A stretch of DNA of 64,000 bases, from contig JBKHCS010000001.1 of assembly GCA_046541715.1 (NCBI GenBank), positions 1 through 64,000 on the forward strand, given 5' to 3'. Position numbers and translations under genes: made by a program. This document shows positions 52,022 to 59,923 of the stretch, in pieces; the stretch's first letter is position 1; every line of letters starts with the position of its first letter. Under the pieces are notes generated by a model, which was not told where the DNA came from, ran no database searches, and worked only from the letters and a program-made list of their open reading frames with translations. The stretch comes from CAYPUT01 sp046541715 (GTDB lineage: Bacteria; Spirochaetota; Spirochaetia; DSM-27196; PWMO01).

Positions 52022-54682
52022 TTAGCTGTTCTTCACGACCGACTGTGCCGCCGCGAGCCGGGCGATGGGCACCCGGAAGGGGGAGCAGGAAACGTAGTTG
52101 AGTCCTGCGCGGTAGCAGAAGTCGATTGAGGATGCCTCTCCACCGTGCTCTCCGCAGATACCGACTTTCAGATTGGGATTGGTCTTGCGACCCTTTTGCG
52201 TTCCCATTTCGACGAGCTGACCGACGCCGGTCTGATCGAGGGCGGCGAAGGGGTCCTGTTCCAGGATACCGTCATCGATGTACTGCGGAAGGAAGCTTCC
52301 GATATCGTCCCGGGAGAACCCGAAGGTCATCTGGGTAAGGTCGTTGGTCCCGAAGGAGAAGAACTCCGCCTGGGTGGCGATCTCGTCGGCGGTCAGGGCC
52401 GCACGGGGTACCTCGATCATGGTGCCGATGAGGTATTCGAGCTTGCTCCCCGCCTTCTCGAGGACATCCTTGCAGACTTTTTCGGCGTTGGCCCGAAGAA
52501 TCTCGAGCTCCTTGATGGTACCGACCAGGGGAATCATGATTTCAGGCTGCACCTCGGCGCCACCCTTGGCGACCTCGACGGCCGCTTCCATGATGGCCTG
52601 AACCTGCATGTCGTAGACTTCCGGGTAGGTTATTCCCAACCGGCACCCGCGGTGACCGAGCATCGGGTTGAACTCGTGGAGAGAATCGATCTTGGCCTTG
52701 AGGGCGTCGACGCTTACGCCGGTAGAATTCGCAAGCTCCTTGATTTCCGCCTCGGTGTGTGGGACGAACTCGTGCAACGGCGGATCCAAAAGCCGTACGG
52801 TTACCGGGAAGCCGGCCATCGCCTTGAAAATTCCGACGAAGTCGGACTTCTGCAGCGGCAAGAGTTTCTCGAGGGCTTTTTCCCGGGCAGCCTTGTCCTC
52901 GGCAACGATCATCTGACGGAAAATCCGGATCCGGTCCTCTTCGAAGAACATGTGCTCGGTGCGGCACAGACCGATACCTTCGGCGCCGAACTCCCGGGCT
53001 CGCTTCGCGTCCTCCGGGGTGTCCGCGTTGGTCCGGATGCCGAAGCCCTTCATATCCACGTTCGGCCGCTGGGCCTTGTTCCGGACGTTGTCGGTCCATT
53101 TTAGGAACTTCTCGAGCTGGTCGGAGATTTGGGGCTCGATCAGGGTCAGCTGACCTTCGTAGACTTCGCCGGTGGTTCCGTCGATGGTGATGAAGTCACC
53201 TTCCTTGAAGGACTTGCCCTTTACGTTCATCTGCTTGTTCGCGATCCCTATGTCCTTGGCTCCGGCGACACAGGGGGTACCCATGCCCCGGGCAACGACG
53301 GCCGCGTGGCTCGTCATTCCACCGGTGGAGGTCAGGATACCTTCCGCAGCGTGCATACCGCCGATGTCCTCCGGGGAGGTTTCCTTTCGGACGAGAACGA
53401 CCTTCTTGCCGCTCTTGACCCACTCCTCGGCGTCTTCGGCGGTAAAGACGATCTGGCCGCAGGCGGCACCGGGAGAAGCGTTAAGCCCCTTGGTCAGCGG
53501 TTCCTTGTCCTTGGTGGTGGAAGGGTCGATCATCGGGTGGAATACCTGGTCGAGCTGAGCCGGGGTTACCCGGTTGACCGCTTCGTCCTCGGTAAGAAGA
53601 CCCTCTTGCACCATTTCGACGGCGATGCGAATCGCGGCGACGCCGGTTCGTTTTCCGTTACGGGTCTGAAGAATAAAGAGCTTACCCTGTTGGATGGTAA
53701 ACTCCATGTCCTGCATGTCCTTGTAGTGCGCCTCGAGCTTGTCCTTGACTTCGACCAGCTGGTCGTAACTCGTCTGGTCCTTCTTCGGGAGGCTCTTGAT
53801 ATCCATCGGCGTTCGGATACCCGCGACGACGTCCTCGCCCTGAGCGTTCATCAGGAACTCGCCGTAGAAGTACTTCTCCCCGGTCGAGGGATCCCGGGAA
53901 AAACAGACGCCGGTTCCCGAGTCTTCGCCGAAGTTACCGAAGACCATCGATTGAACGTTGACGGCGGTGCCCTTGAAACCCCGGAGGTCGTTGAGCTTCC
54001 GGTAGCGAACTGCCCGGGGATTGTTCCACGAACCGAATACGGCGTCGATGGCGGCCCAGAGCTGGTCGATGGGATTCTGGGGAAAGTCCTCCCCGGTATG
54101 AGACTTGAAGACCTCTTTGTACTTCTGGACGACCCCCTTCAGGTCGGCGGCATCGAGGTCGGTGTCGAGCTCGACACCCTTCTTCTCTTTGATCGCGTCG
54201 AGAGCGTGCTCGAAGTTTTCGTGCTTAACGCCCTTTACGACGTTCCCAAACATGTTGATAAAGCGACGGTACGAGTCCCAGGCAAACCGCTCATTGCCCG
54301 ATTTTTTCGCAAGGCCCTCAACCGCTTTATCGTTGAGTCCGAGATTGAGGACCGTGTCCATCATGCCCGGCATAGAGGCGGCGGCGCCGGACCGGACGGA
54401 GACCAGAAGCGGGTCGTCGGCGTCGCCGAGCTTCTTACCCATCATCTTCTCGAGCCTATCGAGGTGTTCCGACACTTCCTTGTTCAGGGAGTCCGGATAG
54501 TCTCCGTCGTGATTGTTGTAGTATTCGCATACCTCGGTCGAGATGGTGAACCCCGGCGGGACAGGGACGCCAACATTGGTCATTTCCGCAAGGTTGGCAC
54601 CCTTGCCGCCGAGAAGATCCTTCATCTTGGAGGACCCTTCGGCCTTTCCTTCGCCGAAGAAGTAAACGTATTTCGTTGCCAT
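52022..54682 (-). CDS. ppdK: Pyruvate, phosphate dikinase
   Basis: 886 residues, full length. It interconverts pyruvate, ATP and phosphate with PEP, AMP and pyrophosphate, in anaerobes often in the glycolytic direction. The N-terminal nucleotide-binding domain (LGGKGANLAEMTNVGVPVPPGF), the phospho-carrier His loop GGMTSHAAVVARGMGTPC, and the C-terminal PEP barrel (LCRTEHMFFEEDRI, LGHRGCRLGITYPE, SFGTNDLTQMTFGFSRDD, GICGEHGG) are all intact. It has its own promoter at 54728-54756 and a strong terminator, so it is a single-gene unit. Confidence 0.98.
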   Translation of the reverse strand: MATKYVYFFGEGKAEGSSKMKDLLGGKGANLAEMTNVGVPVPPGFTISTEVCEYYNNHDGDYPDSLNKEVSEHLDRLEKMMGKKLGDADDPLLVSVRSGAAASMPGMMDTVLNLGLNDKAVEGLAKKSGNERFAWDSYRRFINMFGNVVKGVKHENFEHALDAIKEKKGVELDTDLDAADLKGVVQKYKEVFKSHTGEDFPQNPIDQLWAAIDAVFGSWNNPRAVRYRKLNDLRGFKGTAVNVQSMVFGNFGEDSGTGVCFSRDPSTGEKYFYGEFLMNAQGEDVVAGIRTPMDIKSLPKKDQTSYDQLVEVKDKLEAHYKDMQDMEFTIQQGKLFILQTRNGKRTGVAAIRIAVEMVQEGLLTEDEAVNRVTPAQLDQVFHPMIDPSTTKDKEPLTKGLNASPGAACGQIVFTAEDAEEWVKSGKKVVLVRKETSPEDIGGMHAAEGILTSTGGMTSHAAVVARGMGTPCVAGAKDIGIANKQMNVKGKSFKEGDFITIDGTTGEVYEGQLTLIEPQISDQLEKFLKWTDNVRNKAQRPNVDMKGFGIRTNADTPEDAKRAREFGAEGIGLCRTEHMFFEEDRIRIFRQMIVAEDKAAREKALEKLLPLQKSDFVGIFKAMAGFPVTVRLLDPPLHEFVPHTEAEIKELANSTGVSVDALKAKIDSLHEFNPMLGHRGCRLGITYPEVYDMQVQAIMEAAVEVAKGGAEVQPEIMIPLVGTIKELEILRANAEKVCKDVLEKAGSKLEYLIGTMIEVPRAALTADEIATQAEFFSFGTNDLTQMTFGFSRDDIGSFLPQYIDDGILEQDPFAALDQTGVGQLVEMGTQKGRKTNPNLKVGICGEHGGEASSIDFCYRAGLNYVSCSPFRVPIARLAAAQSVVKNS

Positions 54683-54727
54683 AATTCTAATTACCCCCGA
54701 TGCATAGTGCTTTAGATTATTTGGTGC

Positions 54728-54756
54728 AGGCTAAAGAAAAAGGGCCCCGGTGTCAA
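54728..54756 (-). promoter_or_regulatory. Promoter of ppdK, with -35 inside the upstream terminator loop
   Basis: Minus strand TTGACA (54756-54751), 17 bp, TAGCCT (54733-54728). The perfect -35 lies in the loop of the sigma-factor terminator and the spacer is its 3' arm and T tract. Confidence 0.45.
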
Positions 54757-54775
54757 CCTGACCTCCGGGACCCTT
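54737..54775 (-). terminator. Terminator of the sigma-factor gene
   Basis: Minus strand arms AAGGGTCCCGG and CCGGGGCCCTT pair over 11 bp (one T-G) around a 14-base loop and are followed by a T-rich run. It is 21 bp after the stop at 54796. Confidence 0.8.
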
Positions 54776-54795
54776 GTGTCCTCAGTATAATGCTC

Positions 54796-55680
54796 TTAAG
54801 AAATGTAGCTTTCGAGAAGCTGCGCCCTCTTCGGATGCTGCAACCGTTTGATCGCCTTCTTCTCGATCTGACGAATTCGTTCCTTCGTCAGGCTGTACTT
54901 GTCGCCGATCTCCTTCAGGGAGAGGGGGCTCCGGCCGTTCAAACCGAAGCGGTACTGGACGATCTCCGCCTCTTTCGGAGTCAGCGTTCCGAGAACCTCG
55001 TTGATGTCTTCCTTCAAGGAGTGCTCGATAACCTGCTCTTCCGGGGCTTGGTAGCCTTCGTCTTCCACAAAGTCACCAAGGAGAGAGGAGTCTTTCTCGG
55101 CGTATACCGGCGTCTCGAGGGAGATGAGTTCCCGGGAAATATTGATCAGGTCCGCGACGTGATCCTCGTCCATGTTCAGCGTCTTGGCGATCTGCTTCAT
55201 CTCTGCGGTTTCGCCGTTGGAACCCTGGATCTGCTTCCGTACTTTTTCGATCTGCACGAGCTCGTTGGCCCGGTTGAGGGGAAGCCGGATCATCCTCGAC
55301 TTCTCGCAGATCGCCTTCAGAATCGCCTGACGAATCCACCAGACGGCGTACGAGATAAAGTGAAATCCTTTGTCAACGTCGAAACGCTCGATGGCGTTCA
55401 TCAGTCCGATATTCCCCTCGCTGATGAGGTCGGAAAGCGGCAGACCTTGATTTTGGTACTTCTTCGCGACGTTGACCACGAAGCGCAAGTTTGCCTGCAC
55501 CAGCTTGTCTTTGGCCCACTTTTCGTTCCGGGCGGCCGCTCGGGCGTACTTATCCTCTTCTTCCCGGGTCAAAAGGGGTATCTTGTTGATCTCTTTGAGA
55601 TATATCGAAAGGACATTCTCGTCGTCCTTGTTTCTCGGGGTGTATCCTTGGGTCTTGGTGCTGTTCTTTACCGCTGCCAT
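54796..55680 (-). CDS. Group-2 sigma-70 family factor (RpoS/RpoD-like)
   Basis: 294 residues with regions 1.2 to 4.2 but no region 1.1, and therefore not the full-length housekeeping RpoD. Region 2 has NLRFVVNVAKKYQNQGLPLSD, then LISEGNIGLMNAIERFD and FISYAVWWIRQAI (2.3/2.4). Region 4.2 has SLKEIGDKYSLTKERIRQIE. The near-consensus 2.4 and 4.2 helices predict recognition of TTGACA/TATAAT-like promoters. GGAGG lies six bases before the ATG. It is divergent from groES across a 311-bp intergenic region, which hints at a stress role. Confidence 0.92.
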   Translation of the reverse strand: MAAVKNSTKTQGYTPRNKDDENVLSIYLKEINKIPLLTREEEDKYARAAARNEKWAKDKLVQANLRFVVNVAKKYQNQGLPLSDLISEGNIGLMNAIERFDVDKGFHFISYAVWWIRQAILKAICEKSRMIRLPLNRANELVQIEKVRKQIQGSNGETAEMKQIAKTLNMDEDHVADLINISRELISLETPVYAEKDSSLLGDFVEDEGYQAPEEQVIEHSLKEDINEVLGTLTPKEAEIVQYRFGLNGRSPLSLKEIGDKYSLTKERIRQIEKKAIKRLQHPKRAQLLESYIS

Positions 55681-55821
55681 TCTTTCCTCCTCTCTCTATA
55701 CAATCCCTTAAAAGCAAGGAGCGTGCCAATAGAACGGTACATACCGCTTGACATAACTACCTTTCTAACAATAACTTACAGGGGGATCAGAGGTTTCTGT
55801 TTTGCCGGGTCTTCTCGAAGT

Positions 55822-55929
55822 GGGTCAAATAGTCTCAAGATCGCGTCTTCTGAGAATAGATGGGTCAAATTGACCCCTAACTTAGTTTTGCAGCTTCTCA
55901 TGGTGAAATCTTGACCCGGCAACGGTCAA
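55822..55929. promoter_or_regulatory. Symmetric GGTCAA/TTGACC array upstream of groES
   Basis: Five GGTCAA hexamers in either orientation lie within 108 bp of the sigma/groES gap (55681-55991). TGGGTCAAAT is repeated exactly 40 bp apart (55821 and 55861). The second copy forms the perfect palindrome GGGTCAAATTGACCC (55862-55876). TTGACCC recurs 41 bp further (55911-55917), where it is also the groES -35, and it pairs with GGTCAA (55924-55929) as TTGACC-N7-GGTCAA. No CIRCE (TTAGCACTC/GAGTGCTAA) is present. In 55681-55820 I see only an isolated TTGACA at 55748. Confidence 0.65.
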
Positions 55930-55939
55930 TCCTTATATT
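55911..55939 (+). promoter_or_regulatory. Promoter of groES
   Basis: TTGACC (55911-55916), 17 bp, TATATT (55934-55939). Its -35 and spacer carry an inverted hexamer pair of the array described at 55822-55929. Confidence 0.65.
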
Positions 55940-55991
55940 TTCGTCACAAATCTACAACCACTAGCGCTTCAATTCCTAGTAGGAGGAAAAC

Positions 55992-56258
55992 ATGAAGGTC
56001 AAACCGCTTGGCGACCGCGTTCTGCTCAAGACCGAGAAAGAAGAGGAAAAGACCAAAGGTGGTCTCTTTATCCCCGAAACTGCCCAAGAGAAGACCCAGT
56101 CGGGCATCGTAGAGGCAGTCGGCGACGACGAAGAGGTTATCAAGGTCAAGAAGGGTGACCACGTGATGTACGACAAGTACGCCGGCACCAGCATCAAGAT
56201 CGACGACGCGGACTACCTGATCGTCAAAATGGACGACATCATCGCCATCGTAGAGTAG
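55992..56258 (+). CDS. groES: Co-chaperonin GroES
   Basis: 88 residues, the lid of the GroEL folding chamber. It starts KVKPLGDRVLLKTEKEEEKT, contains the mobile loop TKGGLFIPETAQEK, and ends DDIIAIVE. AGGAGG is six bases before the ATG. The gene stands alone: a strong terminator follows and groEL is not adjacent. The two genes are also separated in Treponema pallidum. Confidence 0.97.
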   Translation: MKVKPLGDRVLLKTEKEEEKTKGGLFIPETAQEKTQSGIVEAVGDDEEVIKVKKGDHVMYDKYAGTSIKIDDADYLIVKMDDIIAIVE

Positions 56259-56287
56259 TCGGCCACAGACTCCGGTTCGCAACGCGT

Positions 56288-56325
56288 AAGGGGCTGTCCC
56301 ACCAGGTGGGGCGGCCCCTTTTTTT
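56288..56325 (+). terminator. Terminator of groES
   Basis: A long stem (GGGGCTGTCCCAC with GTGGGGCGGCCCC, two G-T pairs) is followed by seven T. The T tract runs into the stop codon of the convergent dinG gene. There is no T run on the minus side, so it works for groES only. Confidence 0.92.
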
Positions 56326-58771
56326 ATTCGGAGGTCTCCTCCAAGAACCGTTCAACCCGTTCGAAGACCTCCCCGGCTCCGGCGATAATGCGCTGGGTCT
56401 CCGGGAGGGACGCGAGAAAGAGCGAACCGTATTGCTTCTTGACGATCCGGGCGTCGGCAATCAGAACCACCCCCCGATCCCTCCGGTGCCGCATCAGGCG
56501 GCCGAAGCCTTGTCGCAAACGGGTAATCGCCTCCGGTACGCTAAAGTCCATAAACGGGTTCCCCCCGGTTCGTTCGATTGCCGCCATCCGCGCCAGGGTT
56601 ACCGGATGCGTAGGCACCCGGAACGGGAGCCGGGTTACGACCACGAGCTTGAGGGTCTCCCCCGGAGCGTCAACTCCGGCCCAGAAGCTGTCGGTGGCAA
56701 AGAGCACGCTCGCCATATCCGCGGAAAATCGCCCGAGAAGGCGGCTCCGCTCGTCCTCCCCTTGGTACAGACAGCTGATGCCCCTTTCCCGAAGCGTCGG
56801 AGCAACCGCCCCGTAGGTCTCCATGAGAAGCTGATACGAGGTAAAGAGAATGAGAGCTCCGCCTCCGGACCTCTCGACACTCTCGAGAACCAACTTCGCG
56901 AGAAACGTTTCGTACCCCTCTTCCGTCGGCAGGGGACCATCGGTCGGGATTCCGAGGAGCACCCGCTCCCGGAAGGCGAAGGGAGAGGGATAGGTCGACT
57001 CGACGAGCCGGTCGGCTTCGAGGTGGTGGCTTCCGAGGCGCCGACGATAGAACTCGAAGCTCCCCTGAATGGTCAAGGTGGCGCTCAGGAAAAGGACCGA
57101 CGGGTACTGGTCGTAGACCGCCTCTTTCATGAGGTTGCCGATCTCCAAGGGGCTCACGGTAAACCGGGTGTACGCGTCTCCTTTTTTACGGCTCGAGAGC
57201 TCGAGCCAGCAGACAGAATCCGGCCGGGCAGCGGGATCCTGAAGAATACCGCAGAGCTCGGAGACCCGCCCAAGGCGCCGGTAGACCCCCCGGGCTTCGA
57301 GGAACAGGGGATCCTCGGTGGCCTCCTCCGGGAGGTTTGAAAGGTCCTGCTGCAGCGCGTCCAAAAGCTCTCCGAGGGCCAGTCGGAGAGCCTCGAGGCC
57401 CTCCCGGAGAGACGCCGGCGGCAGGCTGTCCGAATCCGGGCGAAGCCAGAGACTCGAGTCCTCGCGTAAGGACGCCGTCGCGGTCGCGTCGATCGCCGCC
57501 GCAGCCTCCTCCACACCGGGGATGAGCCCCCGAAGCCGCGAGAAAGCGTGCCCCTCGCCGTAGCCCTCTGCAAGCCCCGACAGAATCCCCAGCTCCCGCC
57601 CCCGCTTCCGGCGCACCAGGCGCCGCAACTGCTTCGCGATCGACAGTCGGGAAAAGGATTCGGAGAAGAAGGAGGTCGCGCTCGTCTCGACCTCGTGGGC
57701 CTCGTCGAAGATAAGCCGTTTAAAGGGCGGAAGAACCGCCGTGGCATCGAAGCCAACCGCCTGGAGCCGCAAGCTCAAGTCGGAAAAGAGCAAATGATGA
57801 TTGACGATCAGGATGTGCGCCTTCGCGGCTCGTCGCCGGGCTTGGACAACGAAGCAGTGGGGCTTCTGGGAGCGGCACTTCGCGGCGGAACAGCTATCGG
57901 GATCCGAATTGACCCTCTCCCAAAGGCTGTCGGCGGGATAAAAGGGGGCGTCGCTTCGGCTACCTGTTTCGGTCACCTCGGCCCACTCACGCAACGCCTC
58001 GAGGTCCGCGCTCTCCTCGTTGAAGAGCGACTGCTCCTTCAGCTCCTCCTCCAAGCGCGCCCGGCAGAGATAGTTGCCCCTTCCCTTGACGAGTACTGCC
58101 GAAACGTCGCTACCTAAAAGCCGTTGTGCGATCGGGATGTCTTTTTCGACGAGCTGCTGCTGGAGGTTGATCGTCGCAGTCGACACGACGATCCGCTCGT
58201 TGTTCTGTTTGGCCCAGGCGAGAGCCGGAATAAGGTAGGCGAGGGACTTTCCCACACCGGTCCCCGCCTCGGCAAAAAGTACCCGGTCCTCTCCAAAGGC
58301 CTCCGCGACGGCCTCCAGGAGCAGCTGCTGACTCTCCCGTACTTCGAAGCTCGGCATGGCTCCGGCGAGGGGACCGTCGTCGTCGATCAACCGGACGAGC
58401 TCGAAGGTGTCGAGGGGCTCGATCGCCTCCAGGAGGAGCGGCTCGGTCACGACGTAGACGCGGTCGACCTCGTTGTCGACGATGTACATACCGACACCGA
58501 TCCGGGAGAGCTGAGAGGCAACCTCGAGGTCCGCGCCGCTCGGAGAGAGCGTTCCGCTCGGATGGTTGTGGATGATAACATCCCCCCGCTCCACTTCGTG
58601 AGCCGGAGCAAGAACGGTAACCGGGTTTCCTCGAGCGCGAATCCGGACCTCGGACACCATTCCCGTGTCGTCGACGGAGCAGACGAAAAGGACTTCGTTT
58701 CCACCGGCGTCGGCAATGGCTTCTTTGATGGTCGCTTGCGGCTCCGGATAGAGCCGCTCGTCGGCTTGCAT
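56324..58771 (-). CDS. dinG: DinG-family helicase with N-terminal JAMM/RadC-like domain
   Basis: 815 residues from ATG 58771; the open frame upstream is antisense to asd. Residues ~1-120 form an MPN/JAMM domain with all expected metal ligands: Glu26, His68 and His70 in IIHNHPSGTLSPSGAD, and Asp81, with Ser78. A Q-motif (FEVRESQQ, 142-149) follows. Walker A is EAGTGVGKS (168-176) and motif II is DEAH. The Fe-S cysteines are NYLCRARL and CSAAKCRSQKPHC. The C-terminal XPD/DinG helicase half includes FATDSFWAGVDAPGE and RQGFGRLMRHRRDRGV. It unwinds 5'-3' at DNA repair or R-loop structures by homology. A promoter lies at 58782-58810. Confidence 0.92.
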   Translation of the reverse strand: MQADERLYPEPQATIKEAIADAGGNEVLFVCSVDDTGMVSEVRIRARGNPVTVLAPAHEVERGDVIIHNHPSGTLSPSGADLEVASQLSRIGVGMYIVDNEVDRVYVVTEPLLLEAIEPLDTFELVRLIDDDGPLAGAMPSFEVRESQQLLLEAVAEAFGEDRVLFAEAGTGVGKSLAYLIPALAWAKQNNERIVVSTATINLQQQLVEKDIPIAQRLLGSDVSAVLVKGRGNYLCRARLEEELKEQSLFNEESADLEALREWAEVTETGSRSDAPFYPADSLWERVNSDPDSCSAAKCRSQKPHCFVVQARRRAAKAHILIVNHHLLFSDLSLRLQAVGFDATAVLPPFKRLIFDEAHEVETSATSFFSESFSRLSIAKQLRRLVRRKRGRELGILSGLAEGYGEGHAFSRLRGLIPGVEEAAAAIDATATASLREDSSLWLRPDSDSLPPASLREGLEALRLALGELLDALQQDLSNLPEEATEDPLFLEARGVYRRLGRVSELCGILQDPAARPDSVCWLELSSRKKGDAYTRFTVSPLEIGNLMKEAVYDQYPSVLFLSATLTIQGSFEFYRRRLGSHHLEADRLVESTYPSPFAFRERVLLGIPTDGPLPTEEGYETFLAKLVLESVERSGGGALILFTSYQLLMETYGAVAPTLRERGISCLYQGEDERSRLLGRFSADMASVLFATDSFWAGVDAPGETLKLVVVTRLPFRVPTHPVTLARMAAIERTGGNPFMDFSVPEAITRLRQGFGRLMRHRRDRGVVLIADARIVKKQYGSLFLASLPETQRIIAGAGEVFERVERFLEETSE

Positions 58772-58781
58772 GGGTGGTGCA

Positions 58782-58810
58782 ATGATAGCCGCCCGAGACC
58801 CCCCGGGCAA
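58782..58810 (-). promoter_or_regulatory. Promoter of dinG
   Basis: Minus strand TTGCCC (58810-58805), 17 bp, TATCAT (58787-58782). The ATG is 10 bp beyond, so the leader would be about four bases. Confidence 0.45.
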
Positions 58811-58833
58811 TCCTGACTCCGGTGGTTCCGACC

Positions 58834-58863
58834 TTGACACCCCTCCGTTTTGCTCAGTAGAGT
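58834..58863 (+). promoter_or_regulatory. Promoter of asd-lysC
   Basis: TTGACA (58834-58839), 18 bp, TAGAGT (58858-58863). ATG 58880 follows without an evident ribosome site. Confidence 0.5.
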
Positions 58864-58879
58864 TCCGGAACCTTACGTC

Positions 58880-59923
58880 ATGAGTAACAACAAGATACCC
58901 GTAGCCATCCTCGGTGCCACCGGGACCGTGGGCCAGAAGTTCGTTCTCCTCCTCTCGGATCATCCGCTCTTCGAGATTACCGAGGTCGTCGCATCCTCTC
59001 GTTCCGCCGGAAAGACGTACGCCGAGGCGACGGCCTGGAAACAGGATGCTGCGATTCCTGCGGCCGTCGCGTCGATGCCGGTAAAGGGCACCGAGGAAAC
59101 CCTCGCCGGCGGTATTCTCTTCTCCGGCCTCGACAGCAGCGTCGCCGGGCCCGCGGAGGAGCAGTACGCCGAGGCCGGTCACTTGGTTATCAGCAACGCA
59201 AAGAACCACCGGATGGACCCCGACGTTCCGCTGACGATTCCGGAGATCAACCCGGACCACTTCGCCCTGGTCGACAAGCAGCGCTACGCCGGGGGCATCA
59301 TCACCAATTCCAACTGCTCGACCATGTTCCTCGCGATGGCCCTTGCGCCCCTGATGCCCTTCGGCATCGAGGCAGTCCAGGTAACCACGATGCAAGCGAT
59401 AAGCGGCGCCGGCTACCCCGGTGTGCCGTCGATGGACATTCTCGGAAACGTCGTCCCCTATATCGGGGGAGAGGAAGAGAAGCTCGAGGAAGAGGCCGCG
59501 AAGATTCTCGGAACCCTCTCGGGGGACCGGATCGAGCCGGCGCCCTTTCTGGTGAGCGCCCAATGCAACCGCGTCCCCGTCTTCGACGGTCATACCGAAA
59601 CGGTGAGCATCAAGTTCAAGAAGCGGGTGACTCCCGACGAGGTCCGCAGGGCGATGGAGACCTTTTCCGGTATGCCTCAGGAAAAGGGGCTTCCGAGCGC
59701 TCCGCCTCGGCCGATTATCGTTATGGACGCGCCGGACAGGCCCCAGCCGGCCCGGGACGTCTGGATCAGCAAGGGGATGGCGACAATCGTAGGACGCATC
59801 CGAAAGTGTCCCGTTTTCGACGTCAAGTTCGTGGTCCTGGGTCACAACACCGTCCGGGGAGCCGCCGGGGCGGCTGTTCTGAACGCCGAGGCCTACGTGG
59901 CTCTCGGCTACTACTCCCCATGA
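58880..59923 (+). CDS. asd: Aspartate-semialdehyde dehydrogenase
   Basis: 347 residues of the archaeal/fungal-like ASADH type, suggested by ITNSNCSTMF around the catalytic Cys. It reduces aspartyl phosphate to the semialdehyde that feeds lysine/DAP, threonine and methionine synthesis. VAILGATGTVGQKFV is the NADP-binding motif, and SAQCNRVPVFDGHTETVS holds the catalytic His. Its stop overlaps the lysC start (ATGA), so the first two steps of the aspartate pathway are made together. Confidence 0.94.
   Translation: MSNNKIPVAILGATGTVGQKFVLLLSDHPLFEITEVVASSRSAGKTYAEATAWKQDAAIPAAVASMPVKGTEETLAGGILFSGLDSSVAGPAEEQYAEAGHLVISNAKNHRMDPDVPLTIPEINPDHFALVDKQRYAGGIITNSNCSTMFLAMALAPLMPFGIEAVQVTTMQAISGAGYPGVPSMDILGNVVPYIGGEEEKLEEEAAKILGTLSGDRIEPAPFLVSAQCNRVPVFDGHTETVSIKFKKRVTPDEVRRAMETFSGMPQEKGLPSAPPRPIIVMDAPDRPQPARDVWISKGMATIVGRIRKCPVFDVKFVVLGHNTVRGAAGAAVLNAEAYVALGYYSP

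Noticed and set aside
53129..54715. 528-codon plus-strand open frame opposite ppdK.
   Set aside because: It is the mirror of a conserved GC-rich gene with biased third positions; the translation has no family signature and no ribosome site.
55681..55991. CIRCE operator expected upstream of groES.
   Set aside because: No TTAGCACTC/GAGTGCTAA pair or close variant is present; only the GGTCAA array is seen.
58801..58880. Lysine riboswitch upstream of asd-lysC.
   Set aside because: Only about 16 bp separate the -10 box from the start codon, so there is no room for a structured leader.
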